The notes under the pieces were generated by a model that saw only the letters and a program-made list of their open reading frames with translations, was not told the origin of the DNA and made no database searches. A DNA stretch of 64,000 nt. Source: Corythucha ciliata. Its lineage: Eukaryota > Arthropoda > Insecta > Hemiptera > Tingidae. Location: the NCBI GenBank assembly GCA_038030265.1, contig CM075937.1:14880001-14944000 (forward strand), given 5' to 3'. A program made the position numbers and the translations under genes. Below, piece after piece: positions 11,362-23,705 of this stretch; the stretch's first letter is position 1; every line of letters begins with the position of its first letter.

Positions 11362-14255
11362 TCAATAGCCCACCCTTGCCCCCCTTCTGGCTGCGCCAAT
11401 GGTCCGGCTAAAAATTGGTAGCTTTTTCTGAGAAGGTGACCTGCACCCTCCTTGTAGGTAGGTGACCCCGCTCGGCGAGGTTTGGAAAGTGGTTTTGATT
11501 ATGTTTTGGAATACAAGTGACATTGTCACCATTAAGAGAAGGGCGGTAGGACCCTCAAACTCCCCCCCACCCAAACATACACACACACAATCCGCGACTC
11601 GTAGTTGTTGTTTTTCGAACGATATTTTATATTCCAGGGAGGGTATTTTTAATCGGTGGAGAATAATTTAAAGCATTGCGTCGACACAATTTATTGACGA
11701 TAGTTCAGAGTAATAACCGTTGAGTGAATTCGAGCATCAAAATGCGTATGCACACAATGCAAAAATATAGTCTTTCAATGGGCGCTAATTTAAATCGCTT
11801 TTTGATAAGAACATCGCGAAGAGAAAATATTATTAGGGGAGTTCCCTCGAGAGCCCCCCACCCCTTCTGGCCAACGCTTATAGGAATCTCCTACGAAATA
11901 AAGAAAGAAAAAGACACACGCAAAGCAACTGAAAGGAGAGATATAAAAAAAAAAAGAATGTTTTTAATTTCATCGGAACTTGTTCCTCTCGAGTCCTCGC
12001 ATCCTAATCCCAGGGACTCTAATAAAAAAAAAGACAACAAAAAATAAAACAATTACGAAATGTTACGTAACAGTTTTTTCTCATTTTGAATATTCTTAAC
12101 TAATCGTGTGTAGGTACGTACGTTGTTTTAAGTGATTAAGTATATCGACTTTGAATAGTAATGAAGAGCATAAACGGCTCTAAATTAACATTGAAATCTT
12201 ACAATACGGCACGATTCACCTTAAATTAATTGTTCCATAAATGGGAGATTACTGATTTATGCTTGTCCGTCATTAATGCGACGTTGAAAACCTACACGTG
12301 CTACATCTTTTACAGGGTTTGCCAAAGAAAAAAATATAAGCGAATAAATCTTGTTTGTATATAAGCGAAATACTGTGTGGCAGCTGAAGCAAAACTGGTG
12401 TCTTCTCTTTTTGTTTTATACTCCATTTTCATTATGTAATACTTTGTCTTATTTAATTGAGCTGTCAAAGAGCGTTAATCCTATATATAAATTACTGTTG
12501 CACATCATTCAACTAAAGTACTCGCAATTCACTACTAAACGTTCCCATTGAGATAACGACGATAAAAACAAACGGGAATTTAATTTACTGCGGCGTATTC
12601 GTTTTTCAAGCGTTGAAAGCGCCGGAAAGAATTTACCGTTCAAAATTATTGTAATTTCCTTTCGTCTTCGACCGCATTCGCGGTAGGTAGATTTTTCCAC
12701 GGTAACAATAATAACTTTACGTAATTTCACCGTTGTAACTAATACGGAGGAGAGAGTTTTAAGGTCAATGTAAGTGCGTTTTCTTGTATTTGTTGACAAA
12801 ATGACTGTTTTAAGTTTCCCAGTGTCGTTGATTTGATAATTTTATGCGATTGCCATACCTAATAGAATGAGCGCTGACAAAGATACTGGCTTGTACGAAT
12901 TACGGAGTACAGTAGAGTAACAAAAAAAAAAAAAAAAGACCACTGAAATATGGCGAGGTTTCCCGAAGTCAACTGCGATTCTCCCGCCTTTTTTCTATAC
13001 GCTTCTCCGTCTGACTACGTCCGATGGAATTCCCTTCTCGAAAATAACCGCTTTTAAAGCAATGTTTTTCACGGAACGAGTCATTGTCTCGAGTTCTATT
13101 TTATTATCTTCGGGTATACAAACCGGTTGGGGAGTTTTAGTAAAAAAAAATATAAAAAATCCCCAGCGAAAAGAATCACTGACCAGCAAGACGTCCCCTT
13201 CCATCATCACGAAGGAATGTGCTCAACATAATTTTGTGGCAGCACTTTCTCAGAAATTATAAGGAAAGTGCTCATTTTCGAAGTGTTTAATTCGGGAAAA
13301 TTGATGGCGTTATTATTATTTTTAAATGCGGTCAACGGGGTTTTCTGGCTTACGCAGGGGCGGGTAAATTATACTTTATCTACTCATTTTCCAAACAACG
13401 TAATTAAATTTTTCATTTTTCAAAAAAGACAAACACGAAGGTGCAATTCAATTAACAATCGTCTTCGTCGTTATACTGGCGGGTCAAAGCCTTGTAATCA
13501 TTTCTCAGGGATGAAACATTTTTCCAGTAATATTTTTTTTCTTTTTGCCTAGTTTTAAAGCGAATTATCTCAATTTTCTTTGAGCTCATTCGAAAACATT
13601 TTTCCACTGTTAATTAGACGCTTGTTTACCTGATTTTCTGAAAGAATATCCGTTGTTCCACGAACTTATATTGACACTTTATCAACCCACTTTATATGTC
13701 ATATTAAGATCCAGGATTTTATTCAATCCAAAACGCGGAAGGAGGGGCAACAATAAACTATTGAAAAAAAAAAAAAAAACTATACACTTGGCACATGCAG
13801 CTTAAGAATTAATGAGGAAACGCGGTTCACTTTAGATTTGACAAAATCTAGCGTCTTCAAACGTTCTCAAAGGAGCAAAGAAACGAGAATCGCGCACGAG
13901 CAGGTTTATTTATCCTCCTTTTTTGAAAGGCAAGGCTGGAATTACCCGGCTAGAAATTGTGGAAGGGATTGGGGGATGCTTTTTTTCCTTCTCTCTTTTT
14001 TTTTGTACAATCTGGTTTATCCCTTTGGACTTGAGACTTTTTTCTCCTTTTGTTTTCCGGTATGGGCAGGATTTACAAACGAAGAATTTTGTGCAAATGA
14101 AGATAAAATTATTGGCGGACTCACTAGTGCATTAACCGATTCGTCCTGAAAAAACGCGAATAAATTTAGCCATGGAAATTGGGTTACAGTAGCCCTAGCA
14201 ATAAAACTGAAATACGTACAGGGGAAAAGCTTTTCGTAAATCTATTCAACAATAA
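11362..14255. other. Gene-free stretch
   Basis: No supportable gene, RNA or transposon. It holds A/T homopolymers (about 12921-12936, 13764-13778) and AT-rich unique-looking sequence; several open frames of 60-100 codons lack any domain. Confidence 0.5.
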
Positions 14256-14262
14256 TAGTAGG

Positions 14263-14414
14263 TGTCATGAATTTTCAAAAGACAAAGTTCTCCTCTCTGA
14301 GATATCAGAAACGGGTTATCCTCGCTTTTTGATAAGACTAATAATTTTAATAAACGTGTTCAGTACTTCCGTAATGACTTTAATCCTTTTTTTATAATCC
14401 AAAAAGTCACAACA
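14263..14414 (+). repeat. 5' LTR of gypsy 3 (152 bp)
   Basis: Matches the 3' LTR closely but lacks a ~25-bp block present there (after AAAAGACAAA) and a 7-bp ATCAGAA duplication. Short LTRs of this size are known in Mag-like gypsy elements. Confidence 0.93.
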
Positions 14415-14417
14415 TAA

Positions 14418-14430
14418 TTGGCGACGAGTT
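14418..14430 (+). other. Primer binding site of gypsy 3
   Basis: TTGGCGACGAGTT begins four bases after the LTR end, the expected place for the tRNA primer match. The primer tRNA was not identified. Confidence 0.6.
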
Positions 14431-14574
14431 AAAACAAAGTGAATCGACGATTTTTATCCAATTTAATTGTTTTATTCGTCGGAAATGAAAACTCGATAAC
14501 GTTCTCCGACTCTGGCTTCAAACAATGATTCTCTCCGTGAGTTTTTTCTTTTTCTGAATTTTCGATCTTCCAAA

Positions 14575-16380
14575 ATGGACGCAGCCCAATTCGAACAGCT
14601 TTTAACGGTTTTTACCCAGGCTCAGTAAAATCTGGTGCCATCCCTTCGAACTCAGCAACACATTTCTCCAGTAAATAACGCCTCTACACCCCAGACATTG
14701 AATGTTCACCCCTTCGAACATTATGACCCAGCTAAAGAGGCATTCAGTTCTTATATCGAGCGGTTTGAAAACAATACTGCAATGCACAATTTCTCAGACT
14801 CAGGAAAACAAGCCCAGCTATTTTGTGCGTCTACCGGCCCCACTAACAATTTAAAATCAATTCTCGGCCCAGAGAAGCCGATCAAAGACATTCCGTACGA
14901 AGAACTGAAATCTAACTTCATGGAAATGTTGACTCCAAAACGCAACGTCCTAGTTAGTCAACATTATTTTCTCAGTTTAAAACAAACAAACGGACAATCA
15001 AACTGTCACAGAATTTGTTGCCACGCTCCGCCAGTCTCTCTCGAATTGCGATTTTCTTACCCAGTGCTCATGTAAGTCACAAGTCTCAGCTTCTGAAAAT
15101 TTTCTGCGAGCCCAATTTATTCGAGGGCTAAAGGACGACTGGATACGAGAGCGCCACCCGATTTGATGATTTTGTCGCAAAAGGTATTGCCCTCGAGGCT
15201 TCGAGAATTGATTGATAGTCGTAAAATTTCTATGCAACTCCCCAATCAACACAAAAAGTGTCAATAACGTTGCTGAAACGTCGTATGGTTACATTATGGT
15301 TTCATTTACTTCCATAACGTTACAAAAACGTTATCGAAAACAGATTTACTAACGTTTCAGTATCGTAACTATGTTGACGTTTCAACAACGTTACAACGAA
15401 AACGTTTTTGACAACATATTTGGTAACGTTTCAGTATCGTAACTATGTTGACGTTTCAGCAACGTCGCTTTGCGATGTACTAGAGTGTGACGAAAATGAT
15501 GTTATATTATCTAATTAGGGATTGCATCGACCGAAATTTTAGCTCTGTTCATTTGTCAGTCCCGGGCTACTCCGATCTCCCATAAACACACTTCCATCGA
15601 ATCAACGTCTAAAAATAGGTCCTTTACTGATTTTTATGTTTTATACGAGCAAGAGCAATGGTCTTGTAGAAGAACCCTCTTCAAGAAAATTCAAGTTAGG
15701 AAAAATTTGCAAGTTCCTTTCCTGAAACTAATGTTTTTGAGACTACGTTAATTGCCAGATTGGCCACATTAGCTCATAGTGTAAATGATATAACACAAAT
15801 CTACGAATCCAAAGTGTCTGGGTTCGAATCCAGAATACATTGTTGTTTATTTTATTTAATTTGTTCCATTGTTTTATTTAATATCGTTTCATGAACGTTG
15901 GAATGTCACGTTACTTTTTTGTCATATTTATCCGTTTTCGCAACGTTTTGAAAACGTTCAACGAAACGTCGCAAGGTTTCATTGTCACGATAGTGTGACG
16001 ATTTTGAAACGTAACTGTGTTGATTGGGTCAGTACCTCAGATGACACTTTGAAGGTCACTGGTCACACTTTTTCTCGCAGTGCCAGCCGAGATCGTCGCT
16101 CTCGGGTCCAAAACGGGGAATATCAAGGCCGTGGCACCAATCATCGCTCACACCACCGGTACCAGACCCCCTCCCCCCATCGAAACCCAGTACCTAATCA
16201 TCGTCAGCGCATTGATCATCGTGCGCTTGGTATACGACCTATGCTTAAACTGCGGGAAATCTAATCACCGATCCCGCGACTGCTTCACTGATCGTGATAA
16301 ACTCAAATGCGACTCCTGCCACACAAAGGGACACACCGCAAAGGTGTGCATCAAACCCCTCCTCAACGCCAAAAGAGGTG
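14575..16380 (+). pseudogene. Gypsy 3 gag with two zinc knuckles (broken)
   Basis: Starts with ATG at 14575 (MDAAQFEQLLTVFTQAQ), stops at a TAA 17 codons later and continues in frame with a capsid-like region (HYDPAKEAFSSYIERFENN, KSNFMEMLTPKRNVLVSQHY). A frame change lies near 14995, after which TVTEFVATLRQSLSNCDFLT and FLRAQFIRGLKDDWIRE are read. The gag is split at 15240/16029 by a nested transposon. Downstream are two CX2CX4HX4C knuckles (16242-16283, CLNCGKSNHRSRDC; 16309-16350, CDSCHTKGHTAKVC), which bind element RNA in this family. Confidence 0.9.
15241..16028. mobile_element. Nested inverted-repeat (MITE-like) transposon inside gypsy 3 gag
   Basis: 788 bp with perfect 13-bp inverted ends (CCCAATCAACACA at 15241-15253 and its complement at 16016-16028), flanked by TC on both sides. 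It interrupts the gag frame. It is rich in AACGTT-type motifs and has an internal direct repeat (15351-15391 and 15425-15465, 74 bp apart). It also holds GGTTCGAATCC (15821-15831), which looks like a tRNA B box. No transposase is present. Confidence 0.85.
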
Positions 16381-16539
16381 ATGTCTCTGGTACACAGCAC
16401 ATTCAAGACGCTGAAGATAGCTCTTCAAGTCACATTTTTGGTCTAGTCAATCTCATCGAACCTAAATTAATTGACCTTTTTGAAGTAGTCTCTGACCCTG
16501 ATAAATACGTCGTCACAGTCATGGTTAACAATACGTACC

Positions 16540-19333
16540 ATGTCACTTCGAAGTCGACACTGGAGCTAAATATTCTCTTCTCTCAAAAACCGACTTTGAC
16601 GCCCTCAACCTTGACGTGCCTAAGTTACCATCAAACGTATATTTTCGATCCTACTCAGACCACATTATTCAACCGCTCGGGAAAGTCAAAGTCACAGTTT
16701 CATACAAGGCGACAGCCGTCGAAGGAGACTTGTATATTGTACCGTCTGGACACCAGCCGCTCTTAGGAAGAACGTGGATCCGTCAACTAAACCTCGATCT
16801 TGGTCAAATTGACCGCGAACGCCGTCTCAACGCTTACCCTGCCCCAGTAAATTTCACCCAGCCTGAAGACTCAATTTTAAACGAGTTTGCGTACATCTTT
16901 GTTGAAAAAATCGGATGCGTACCGAACGTGAAAATCAAACTACACCTCAGAGAAAATGCATTGCCATGTTTCACCCGGGCTCGCGACGTCCCGTATGCCC
17001 TACGAGCAAAAGTAGAACAAATATTAGACTCACTCGAATCATCAGGCATCATCACACCTGTCAATGCAACTGACTGGGGTTCACCGATAGTCATAATTCC
17101 CAAGCCTGATGGAAATGTACGCATTTGTGTAGATTATAAATGTGGAATCAACAAAAGCCTTGTCTCTGCAAATCACCCGATCCGTAGAATTGACGACGTT
17201 CTTCACAGCTTAAGAGATTCCCGGTTTTTCTGCAAACTAGACCTATATAAAGCCTACTTGCATCTGAAAGTCGATCAGAAGAGCAGCGAAATTCAAACAA
17301 TTGTCACTCAAAGAGGAACTTATCGAATGAATAGGCTCAGCTTCGGCATAAAAACCGTCCCCGTCCGACTTTAACCGAGTGTTGAGTCAAATCCTCGGTG
17401 GTCTAACTAAAACGGAGGCCTATTTTGACGACATGATAGTGAAGAGTGCACATCAAATTTACGGTCCTGCTTGAAACGTCTCGCCGACAATGATTTACAT
17501 GTCAACCGCAGTAAATGCTCGTTCTTTAAAACTCGAATTGATTACCTCGGACAAGTAATTGGTTACAATAAGATACAAAAATAACCGGAAAAGGTTCGCG
17601 CCGTCACAGAAATGCCCCCACCATCAAATATCGAAGAACTCAGGAGATTTTTAGGCATGGTCACGTACTACGCACATTTCATTCCGAACTTCTCATCCGT
17701 CACCTATCCTTTACGACAGCTTCTCAGAAAAAACAACAAATTCTTCTGGTCCTCTCAATGCCACTCTACCTTTCTCAAGCTCAAACAAGAATTATGCAGC
17801 GATAGAGTCCTGATTCCCTTCAACCCGTCTCTTCCTCTCACACTGGCTACTGACGCTAGCCCATACGGCATTGCTGCAATCCTAAGTCACACAGTTGGTG
17901 ACGACGAACGGCCCATCGCCTAACGCTTCTCGGTCTCTTACTCAGTCCGAAATGAATTTCTGCCGACGTTGTTTTAAACAACGAAGTCTCTGAATTGGTT
18001 GGTCAAACGATTCTTCAAATCTCTTGTGATCACGTTACATATGAAACCATCAAGGCCGAAACACTTAATGACCCTGAACTCGGACCGATCGTGCATCGTC
18101 TTCAGTCTCAGCGGTCTGACGAGCCTCACACACTTAACGATGGAATTCTCTTGCGACTCGATCGTGTCGCCGTACCGGCCAAACTGCAAAGCCACGTTCT
18201 TGAAGAGCTGCACGCCACCCACCTCGGGGCGATGAAAATGAAACAATTGGCCCGAAGATATGTGTATTGGCCCAAAATCGATGCCGACATCGAACGGCTC
18301 GTAAAATCAACAATTGGGAGCGCATCCACTTGGACTATTTGGGACCCTACGGCAATCATCGTATCCTGATTTGCGTGGATGCGAAATCCAAGGATTGAAG
18401 GATTGACTGAAGTCCGGATCTTGAAAGAGGCTCCGTCAACGGCTTCGACGATTGTACTCCTGGAAGACATATTTTCAACTCATGGTTACCCCGCTGTAAT
18501 GGTCTCTGACAATGCCACCATTTTTAACAGTGAACATTTCAAGCGCTATTGTAAAATCCAAAGGGATTTTTCAAAATTTCATTGCCACAGGACACCCCGC
18601 AACTAATGGTACAGCGGCTTGAGTACGTACAGCGGAGCGAAATGTAAAAACAGTCAACCATCGACTTAAAGCAGCTGTCAACGTTCCCACTCCACTTCGA
18701 GAAAAACTCAAATCAATCATGCTTCGACACCATGCCACGCCACTGGCATGTGGAAAGTCACCCGCAGAGTTATACTCGGATTGACGTCTTCGAATTGGAC
18801 TAGATGCTACTAAACATAATTCGAAATTTAGAACTTTCTCTCCTCCCGCCACGGGTTTCATTCGATCATTTGGCGTAAGAGAGAGGGTTCAAGTGCGCCT
18901 GCATATTCATAACCGTGACTGTTGGCAGTCCGGTACGGTTGATCAAAAGCTTGGTCGACTTCATTACATTGTCACCTTGGACTCAGGACGAAGAATAAAA
19001 CGCCACGTGGACCAATTGCGCTCTACCTTGGTGCCTAAAAAGACCGTCACGTTCGCACCTTCAGTTGACAGTCGTCCTCACAATTTGTCACAGCCTTCGC
19101 ACCAAGGTCCGATACTGGGCGTTCCCGGGCTTCAACGAGCTGCGAATAACCGTCGTGCAAACTCTGCCGAACAAGCCGAAGACCAACATCAAGACATCGG
19201 GCCGGTGTCAAGTCCGCCGCCGCAATCAGACCATTCGCAACAACTTATTCAAGAGCCTTGTCTTCGTCGCTCAGCGCGAAACAGGCGGAGGCCTCAACGT
19301 TTCGATGACTACGAATGCTACTCATTCGATTAG
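16540..19333 (+). pseudogene. Gypsy 3 pol: protease, RT, RNase H, integrase remnants
   Basis: The protease motif VDTGAKYSLLS is at 16553-16585 in the frame that then runs to 17374, so a shift separates it from the zinc knuckles. RT motifs are VRICVDYK, KLDLYKAYLHLKVD and LSFGIKT. After a frameshift near 17360 the active site reads YFDDMIV, and TAA at 17582-17584 precedes IEELRRFLGMVTYYAHFIPN. RNase H keeps ATDASPYGIAAIL and then is cut short by a deletion near 17940. The integrase zinc domain keeps its two His (HATHLGAMKMK) but the Cys pair is deleted. The core shows IHLDYLGPYG and VMVSDNATIFNSEHF. The C-terminal tail (18893-19333) has a GPY/F-like HVDQLR segment and a basic LRRSARNRRRPQRF end. 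Confidence 0.92.
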
Positions 19334-19408
19334 TTAATTATTTTCAATTTACATATTTTGTTCTTATGTTAAAAAAAAATAATTATTTCTTCAATAAGTA
19401 GTGGAGAT

Positions 19409-19592
19409 TGTCATGAATTTTCAAAAGACAAAAGATGATCGCCCTTAAGGCTCTCGTGTTCTCCCCTCTGAGATATCAGAAATCAGAAACGGGTTATCCT
19501 CGCTTTTTGATAAGACTATTAATTTTAATAAACGTGTTCAGTACTTCCGTAATGACTTTAATCCTTTTTTTATAATCAAAAAAGTCACAACA
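19409..19592 (+). repeat. 3' LTR of gypsy 3 (184 bp)
   Basis: Starts TGTCATG after a purine-rich tract (AGTAGTGGAGA, about 19397-19407) and ends GTCACAACA at 19592, directly before the GTAGG duplication. Confidence 0.93.
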
Positions 19593-20011
19593 GTAGGGGA
19601 GCCCAAGAGGGGATTTCGGGATTTACTCAAGCGCGTCAGATTAACATACTGCAGATATCTTGTACCTAGTTGAGTACCTCCACCAAATATGAGCCCTACA
19701 TATGTAAAAAAAAAGTCAACGTCCTTTTACAAGTCTGTATGCCTCCTCCGTCTCTGCGTCACTCTTAAATTGTCAGATTAGTGGAATACAGACTTTTTAG
19801 CATGTAATTAATTCCCAATTCCTTAATCTGACGCGCTCGAGAATGTCTGATGATCAATTTTTTTTACTAATCTGACGCTCTATCCTTGACGGGCGGCCAC
19901 TATACGGCTCATATTTGGTGGAGGTACTCAACTAGGTACAGGGTATCCGCAGTATGTTAGTCTGACAGGGCTTGAGTAAATCCCGAAATCCCCCCTTGTG
20001 CTCCTCTACTA
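19593..20011. mobile_element. MITE with ~105-bp inverted arms, split by gypsy 3
   Basis: The left arm (about 19598-19705; GGATTTCGGGATTTACTCAA, then TAGTTGAGTACCTCCACCAA) is the near-perfect reverse complement of 19905-20011. The outermost bases of the left arm (TAGTAGG) lie at 14256-14262 on the far side of gypsy 3. The original element was therefore about 425 bp and was already present when gypsy 3 inserted. Confidence 0.88.
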
Positions 20012-20012
20012 T

Positions 20013-20510
20013 AATGAGGAAGTAACACATTTTCCAAAATCATGCCGTCGTGACAGCTTCGTTACCAAAACTCATGAAAACACGATCGTACAAATAAAAT
20101 CAGGCCCTATATTTTGTTTATTAATTTTTAAAACTATTGGGGTTGTGGGACCTATTTGAAATAGGCTAGATAGACTGATGACGTAATAACGGCATTCGCA
20201 TAACCTTCACAATAGCTTCCCATAAATCAAACAATAGAACTCAAGAGAAATGGGAAGGACAAGAAGGGGCAAGACATGATAACAGCATTGATGTGGAGGG
20301 TTGGGAGGGGTCACAACCCCTTAACTACGTCACGAGTCATAGACCGGCCGTTTAAGGTAACTAAAAAAATTGGCAAGTTTTATTATTTCGCTATGAATCA
20401 AAATCAATCATTTACGCACTAATTTTCAATTTCTGTTCATATTTAGTCATTTTCTTTCGAAAAAAAAAAATGTTTCCAGCGATTTTTATTTTTCATGTTA
20501 CTTCCTCATT
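20013..20510. mobile_element. Second MITE, directly adjoining
   Basis: Perfect 14-bp inverted ends AATGAGGAAGTAAC (20013-20026 and 20497-20510), flanked by TA-containing sequence. No ORF. Part of its right half is repeated at 36360-36438. Confidence 0.7.
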
Positions 20511-20699
20511 GTATAACTTGAATTACGTTTGTCCACTTTATCAGCGGCTCAATTTTGGTCAATTCAGTTCAAATTTAAAATTAATGAAACGGTAGAAAAT
20601 GATATTTTCGTGCTACCTGCTTCGTAAGTTGCCCATTACGATAACATAATAACTCCTGTAAGTTGAATTTTTCATAACCTGGTACTTTATAGCTTCAGT

Positions 20700-21030
20700 T
20701 CCCAAGTGAATTTCAGGAGAAAACACTTATCTCCGGCTGAAATTTAGAAAAAGCGTCCTGCTGGTTTCTCATTGCGCGAGGCAAAAATTGAGAATAATTG
20801 CTAACTTAATATGTTGTTCTTAATTGGGGAAAGTTTGCGCTTAATTTACTGCTGAAATTAAAAAATGAAAAGGCCTCGTTCACGGGCAGTATTGTAGATA
20901 AAGCACTCATTTGTGACTGAAATTGAGAAAAAGCGACAATTTGTTATTCTGGAAGCAACTTCACGTCTGAAATTGAATGAAAAGTGCTAAAATGTTCCTC
21001 CGGATAAGTCCGCAGCTAAAACCGGGCGTA
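20700..21030 (+). repeat. Degenerate ~30-bp array, subfamily A
   Basis: Diverged units such as CTGAAATTGAGAAAAAGCGA and CTGAAATTTAGAAAAAGCG. Short and strongly decayed. Confidence 0.65.
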
Positions 21031-21202
21031 ACGTCCGTTCTGGAGACCAATTTCAGAGCGACGAGGGGCTTCATTACTCAGTGCTACAATGTGCCCATAT
21101 TCTTTTTTATCGGAGATCTACACCTCCTGTCCTACTATTAACGCTGGAGAGCCTTGGCTCGGTGGCGTTTATCAAAGAGAGATTTCATTCGAGCGTTTTT
21201 TT

Positions 21203-23190
21203 TTATGACTTCGCTTTCATCGTGTATCTTGATGTCAGCCGCCTTGGTCCACAGCCGTCTTGGTGACAGCCGGGGTGGAACTTGTCACTATCGGTAGGAA
21301 GCCTATTTATGATTTTTCTCCCCGTCAATAATTCAGCTGTCGATATACCGTCGTCGAGAGGAGTGCTTCGGTAGGCTAGGAGACCCAATTCCACATCCCC
21401 ATCACTGACTATTCGTTTAGAAATTTTTACCGCAGCTTCAGCAAACCCGTTGCTTTGAGGTAACTCATCAGGACTTGAAGTGACAATGTCAAAATCCATG
21501 CTGTCCGCAAATTTCTTCATCTCATAGCTAACTAGATTTGGTCCATTGGCACACCGAAAAGTCGTGGGAATGCCAAATTTTGAAAATAATTGTTTTAGGT
21601 AGGTGATGATTGCCGACGATGTTAAATTGTGCAGTTTCCTGATGTCGATGTACTTCGAAAAAAAAAATCTCCGACCACTGTGAACCATGCTCCTTTCCAT
21701 TTGAAGAGATCAGCACCTATTATCTCCCAGGGTCTTGATGGAGGGTCTGTTGGAATCAATGGTTCCGGTCCTTTTCGACGGTGTTCTAGGCATCTAGGAC
21801 AACTGGCGACCTTATCATTTATGACATGGGAGATTCCCGGTCACCAAACCGCAACGTTTGCAAGTTGAATACATTTCCGTTCTCCTGCGTGGCCATCATG
21901 AATCTTCTCGAGAATTTCGTGCCGCATAGACGGTGGGATGACGACTTTAGTCTTGTACATTAGCAAAATAATCATCCTTGAGGTATAAATCGTTGAAAAA
22001 CCGCAGAAATTCCCTATAACTATCTTTTAAATCCTCTGGGTGGCCTTTCGAAACGCAATGTTTTACTTGGCGAATGGCGTCGTCATTTTGTTGGGCGTCG
22101 GATAATCGTCGTAGCAAAACGTCTGTAACTTGAGGCTGAACCACCACCTTTCCGAGGCTGTCATGCTAAAGGGGCTTCACGGAGTCTGGAGTGAAAAAGT
22201 TATTCCCGGCAACCTGTTCCATGGAATATGAAAATATTGTCATACGCATTCGGAGTCGTTGGAGTCTTGGTGTCAATTCCTCGAGAGGCTTTTTCTCAAA
22301 GAGAGTGAGAAGTGGTTTATGGTCCGTGAGAATCATGAAATTATCACCTATTAAGTAGGTTTGAAATTTCTCACACGCCCAAACCATTCCTAGTCCTTCC
22401 CGTTCTATGCTGGAGTATCGTTTTTCGGTATCTGTGAGGCTGCGCGGTGCGAAAAATACTGGTTTCCACTCACCGGACGAAACTTCCTGCCCCAGAACCG
22501 CACCCAATCCCAATAGCGTCTGCTGCTACGAGTTTTGGTTTATTTAAATCAAAAAACGATAGTATTGGCGTAGAACACATTTCCTTCAATTTCATGAAAC
22601 TGACCTCATGAATACTGTCCTTTCTAAGTAAATCTCTTAAGGGATGGCTGCGACATCTGACATTTGGGGTAGGTACGTAATACATACCTAAAAACCTTCG
22701 AACTTCTGACAAATTCGTAGGGCGAGGCATTCCTTTTATTGCGAGAATTTTTTCCAGATCTGCCTGGATACCTTCTTGACCACTCTTGTGGCCCAAAAAT
22801 GTAACTTCATCGACCCAGAATTTACATTTTTTTTCCCCGTTCAGCGTGATCCCATATTGTTGTAGTCGCTCCAAAACTAGTAATAACCGATCGTTGTGTT
22901 CCGCTTCTGAGCTACCGAAAATTAAAAAGTCGTCAAGCAGGACCAACACGCCTGGTATATCTTGTAAAATCGTCGATGGGTATGCATTTTTTCCGACATT
23001 CGGACCTCACTCTCCACTTTTTCCAGTGACACGTTTGATTTAGCTTGGAGTTTTTCCGATAAGGCCGTGTCATTCATAACCGCGATGATGTTATGCGTAA
23101 TTAATTCGTCCCTCATTTCGGCAAAATTACAGCGACGAGCTCTGGTATGGAGATCTTGCAGAAAGTGTTCGACGGGTTCTTGGCATCTTT
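21203..23190 (-). pseudogene. Ty3/gypsy element 4: gag fragment fused to RT, RNase H and integrase
   Basis: Read on the minus strand. 23190-22985 is a Gag piece (EPVEHFLQDLHTRARRCNFAE, SNVSLEKVESEVRMSEKM). It runs straight into the RT active-site region near 22980 (VLVLLDDFLIFGSSEAEHND), so the protease and RT fingers are deleted. Then come VTFLGHK, VRRFLGM, RNase H (YSSIEREGLGMVWACEKFQT, ILTDHKPLLTLF) and a linker. The integrase core at 21700-21203 has lost its second catalytic Asp: RCANGPN stands where SDNGPQ is usual. The Glu in QSNGFAEAAVK remains. There are frameshifts between modules. No LTRs recognised. Confidence 0.9.
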
Positions 23191-23284
23191 ATACAGAGTG
23201 TTCATGAATTAGCTGGACAGAAGAAAACCAGTTATATGGGGCACATCATTTATCATCGAAATAACTGTTTGGAGTTTTTGGGAA

Positions 23285-23705
23285 TTCCGCTTTAACCGAT
23301 AATTCACTGCTGGAACGGGGGAATCGCTGATTCGCTGCAAAAATGGAGAAAAAATGACTCGTGGCGCGGTTGGAAATAATTTAGGAAAAGCTATAATTCG
23401 TGGCTAAATTTGAGAAAAGCGATAATTTGCGGAGCATCCTAACTTATAACAAAAAATTGAGAAAATTCACGGTTTCAATGGCCACTTCGTTGCTGAGATA
23501 AAAGTGCTAAGTCATGGCTAAAGCAAAATAAATGGCTAATTTGTAGCTAAAATCGAGAAAAAACTCGCATTGTCGACTAAAATTTGTGAAAAGCGGTATT
23601 TGAGCTAAAGTTAAGAAAACTCTAATCGCGGGTAAAAATGGGAAAAATAGGTAATTCGCGTCCACAATTGAAAATTATTGCCTAAAAGAGGAAAAATCAC
23701 TGGTT
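23285..23705 (+). repeat. Degenerate ~30-bp array, subfamily A
   Basis: Units such as GGCTAATTTGTAGCTAAAAT and GAGAAAAGCGATAATTTGCG. It ends at a GGGGCGTAGCCAGC motif (about 23712) that resembles a transposon terminus. Confidence 0.75.

Larger units (their letters stand above)
14263..19592 (+). mobile_element. Ty3/gypsy element 3, LTR to LTR with target duplication
   Basis: 5330 bp between two LTRs that both start TGTCATGAATTTTC and end GTCACAACA. It is flanked by the 5-bp direct repeat GTAGG (14258-14262 and 19593-19597). All coding regions are present as remnants but carry stops, frameshifts and deletions, so the copy is not autonomous. A separate inverted-repeat element is nested in gag, and the element itself sits inside a MITE. 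Confidence 0.95.

Noticed and set aside
15757..15845. Possible tRNA gene around GGTTCGAATCC
   Set aside because: The T-arm stem pairs but its loop has eight bases. No acceptor stem pairs with the 3' side, and the A-box region is poor. Kept only as a tRNA-like segment of a transposon.
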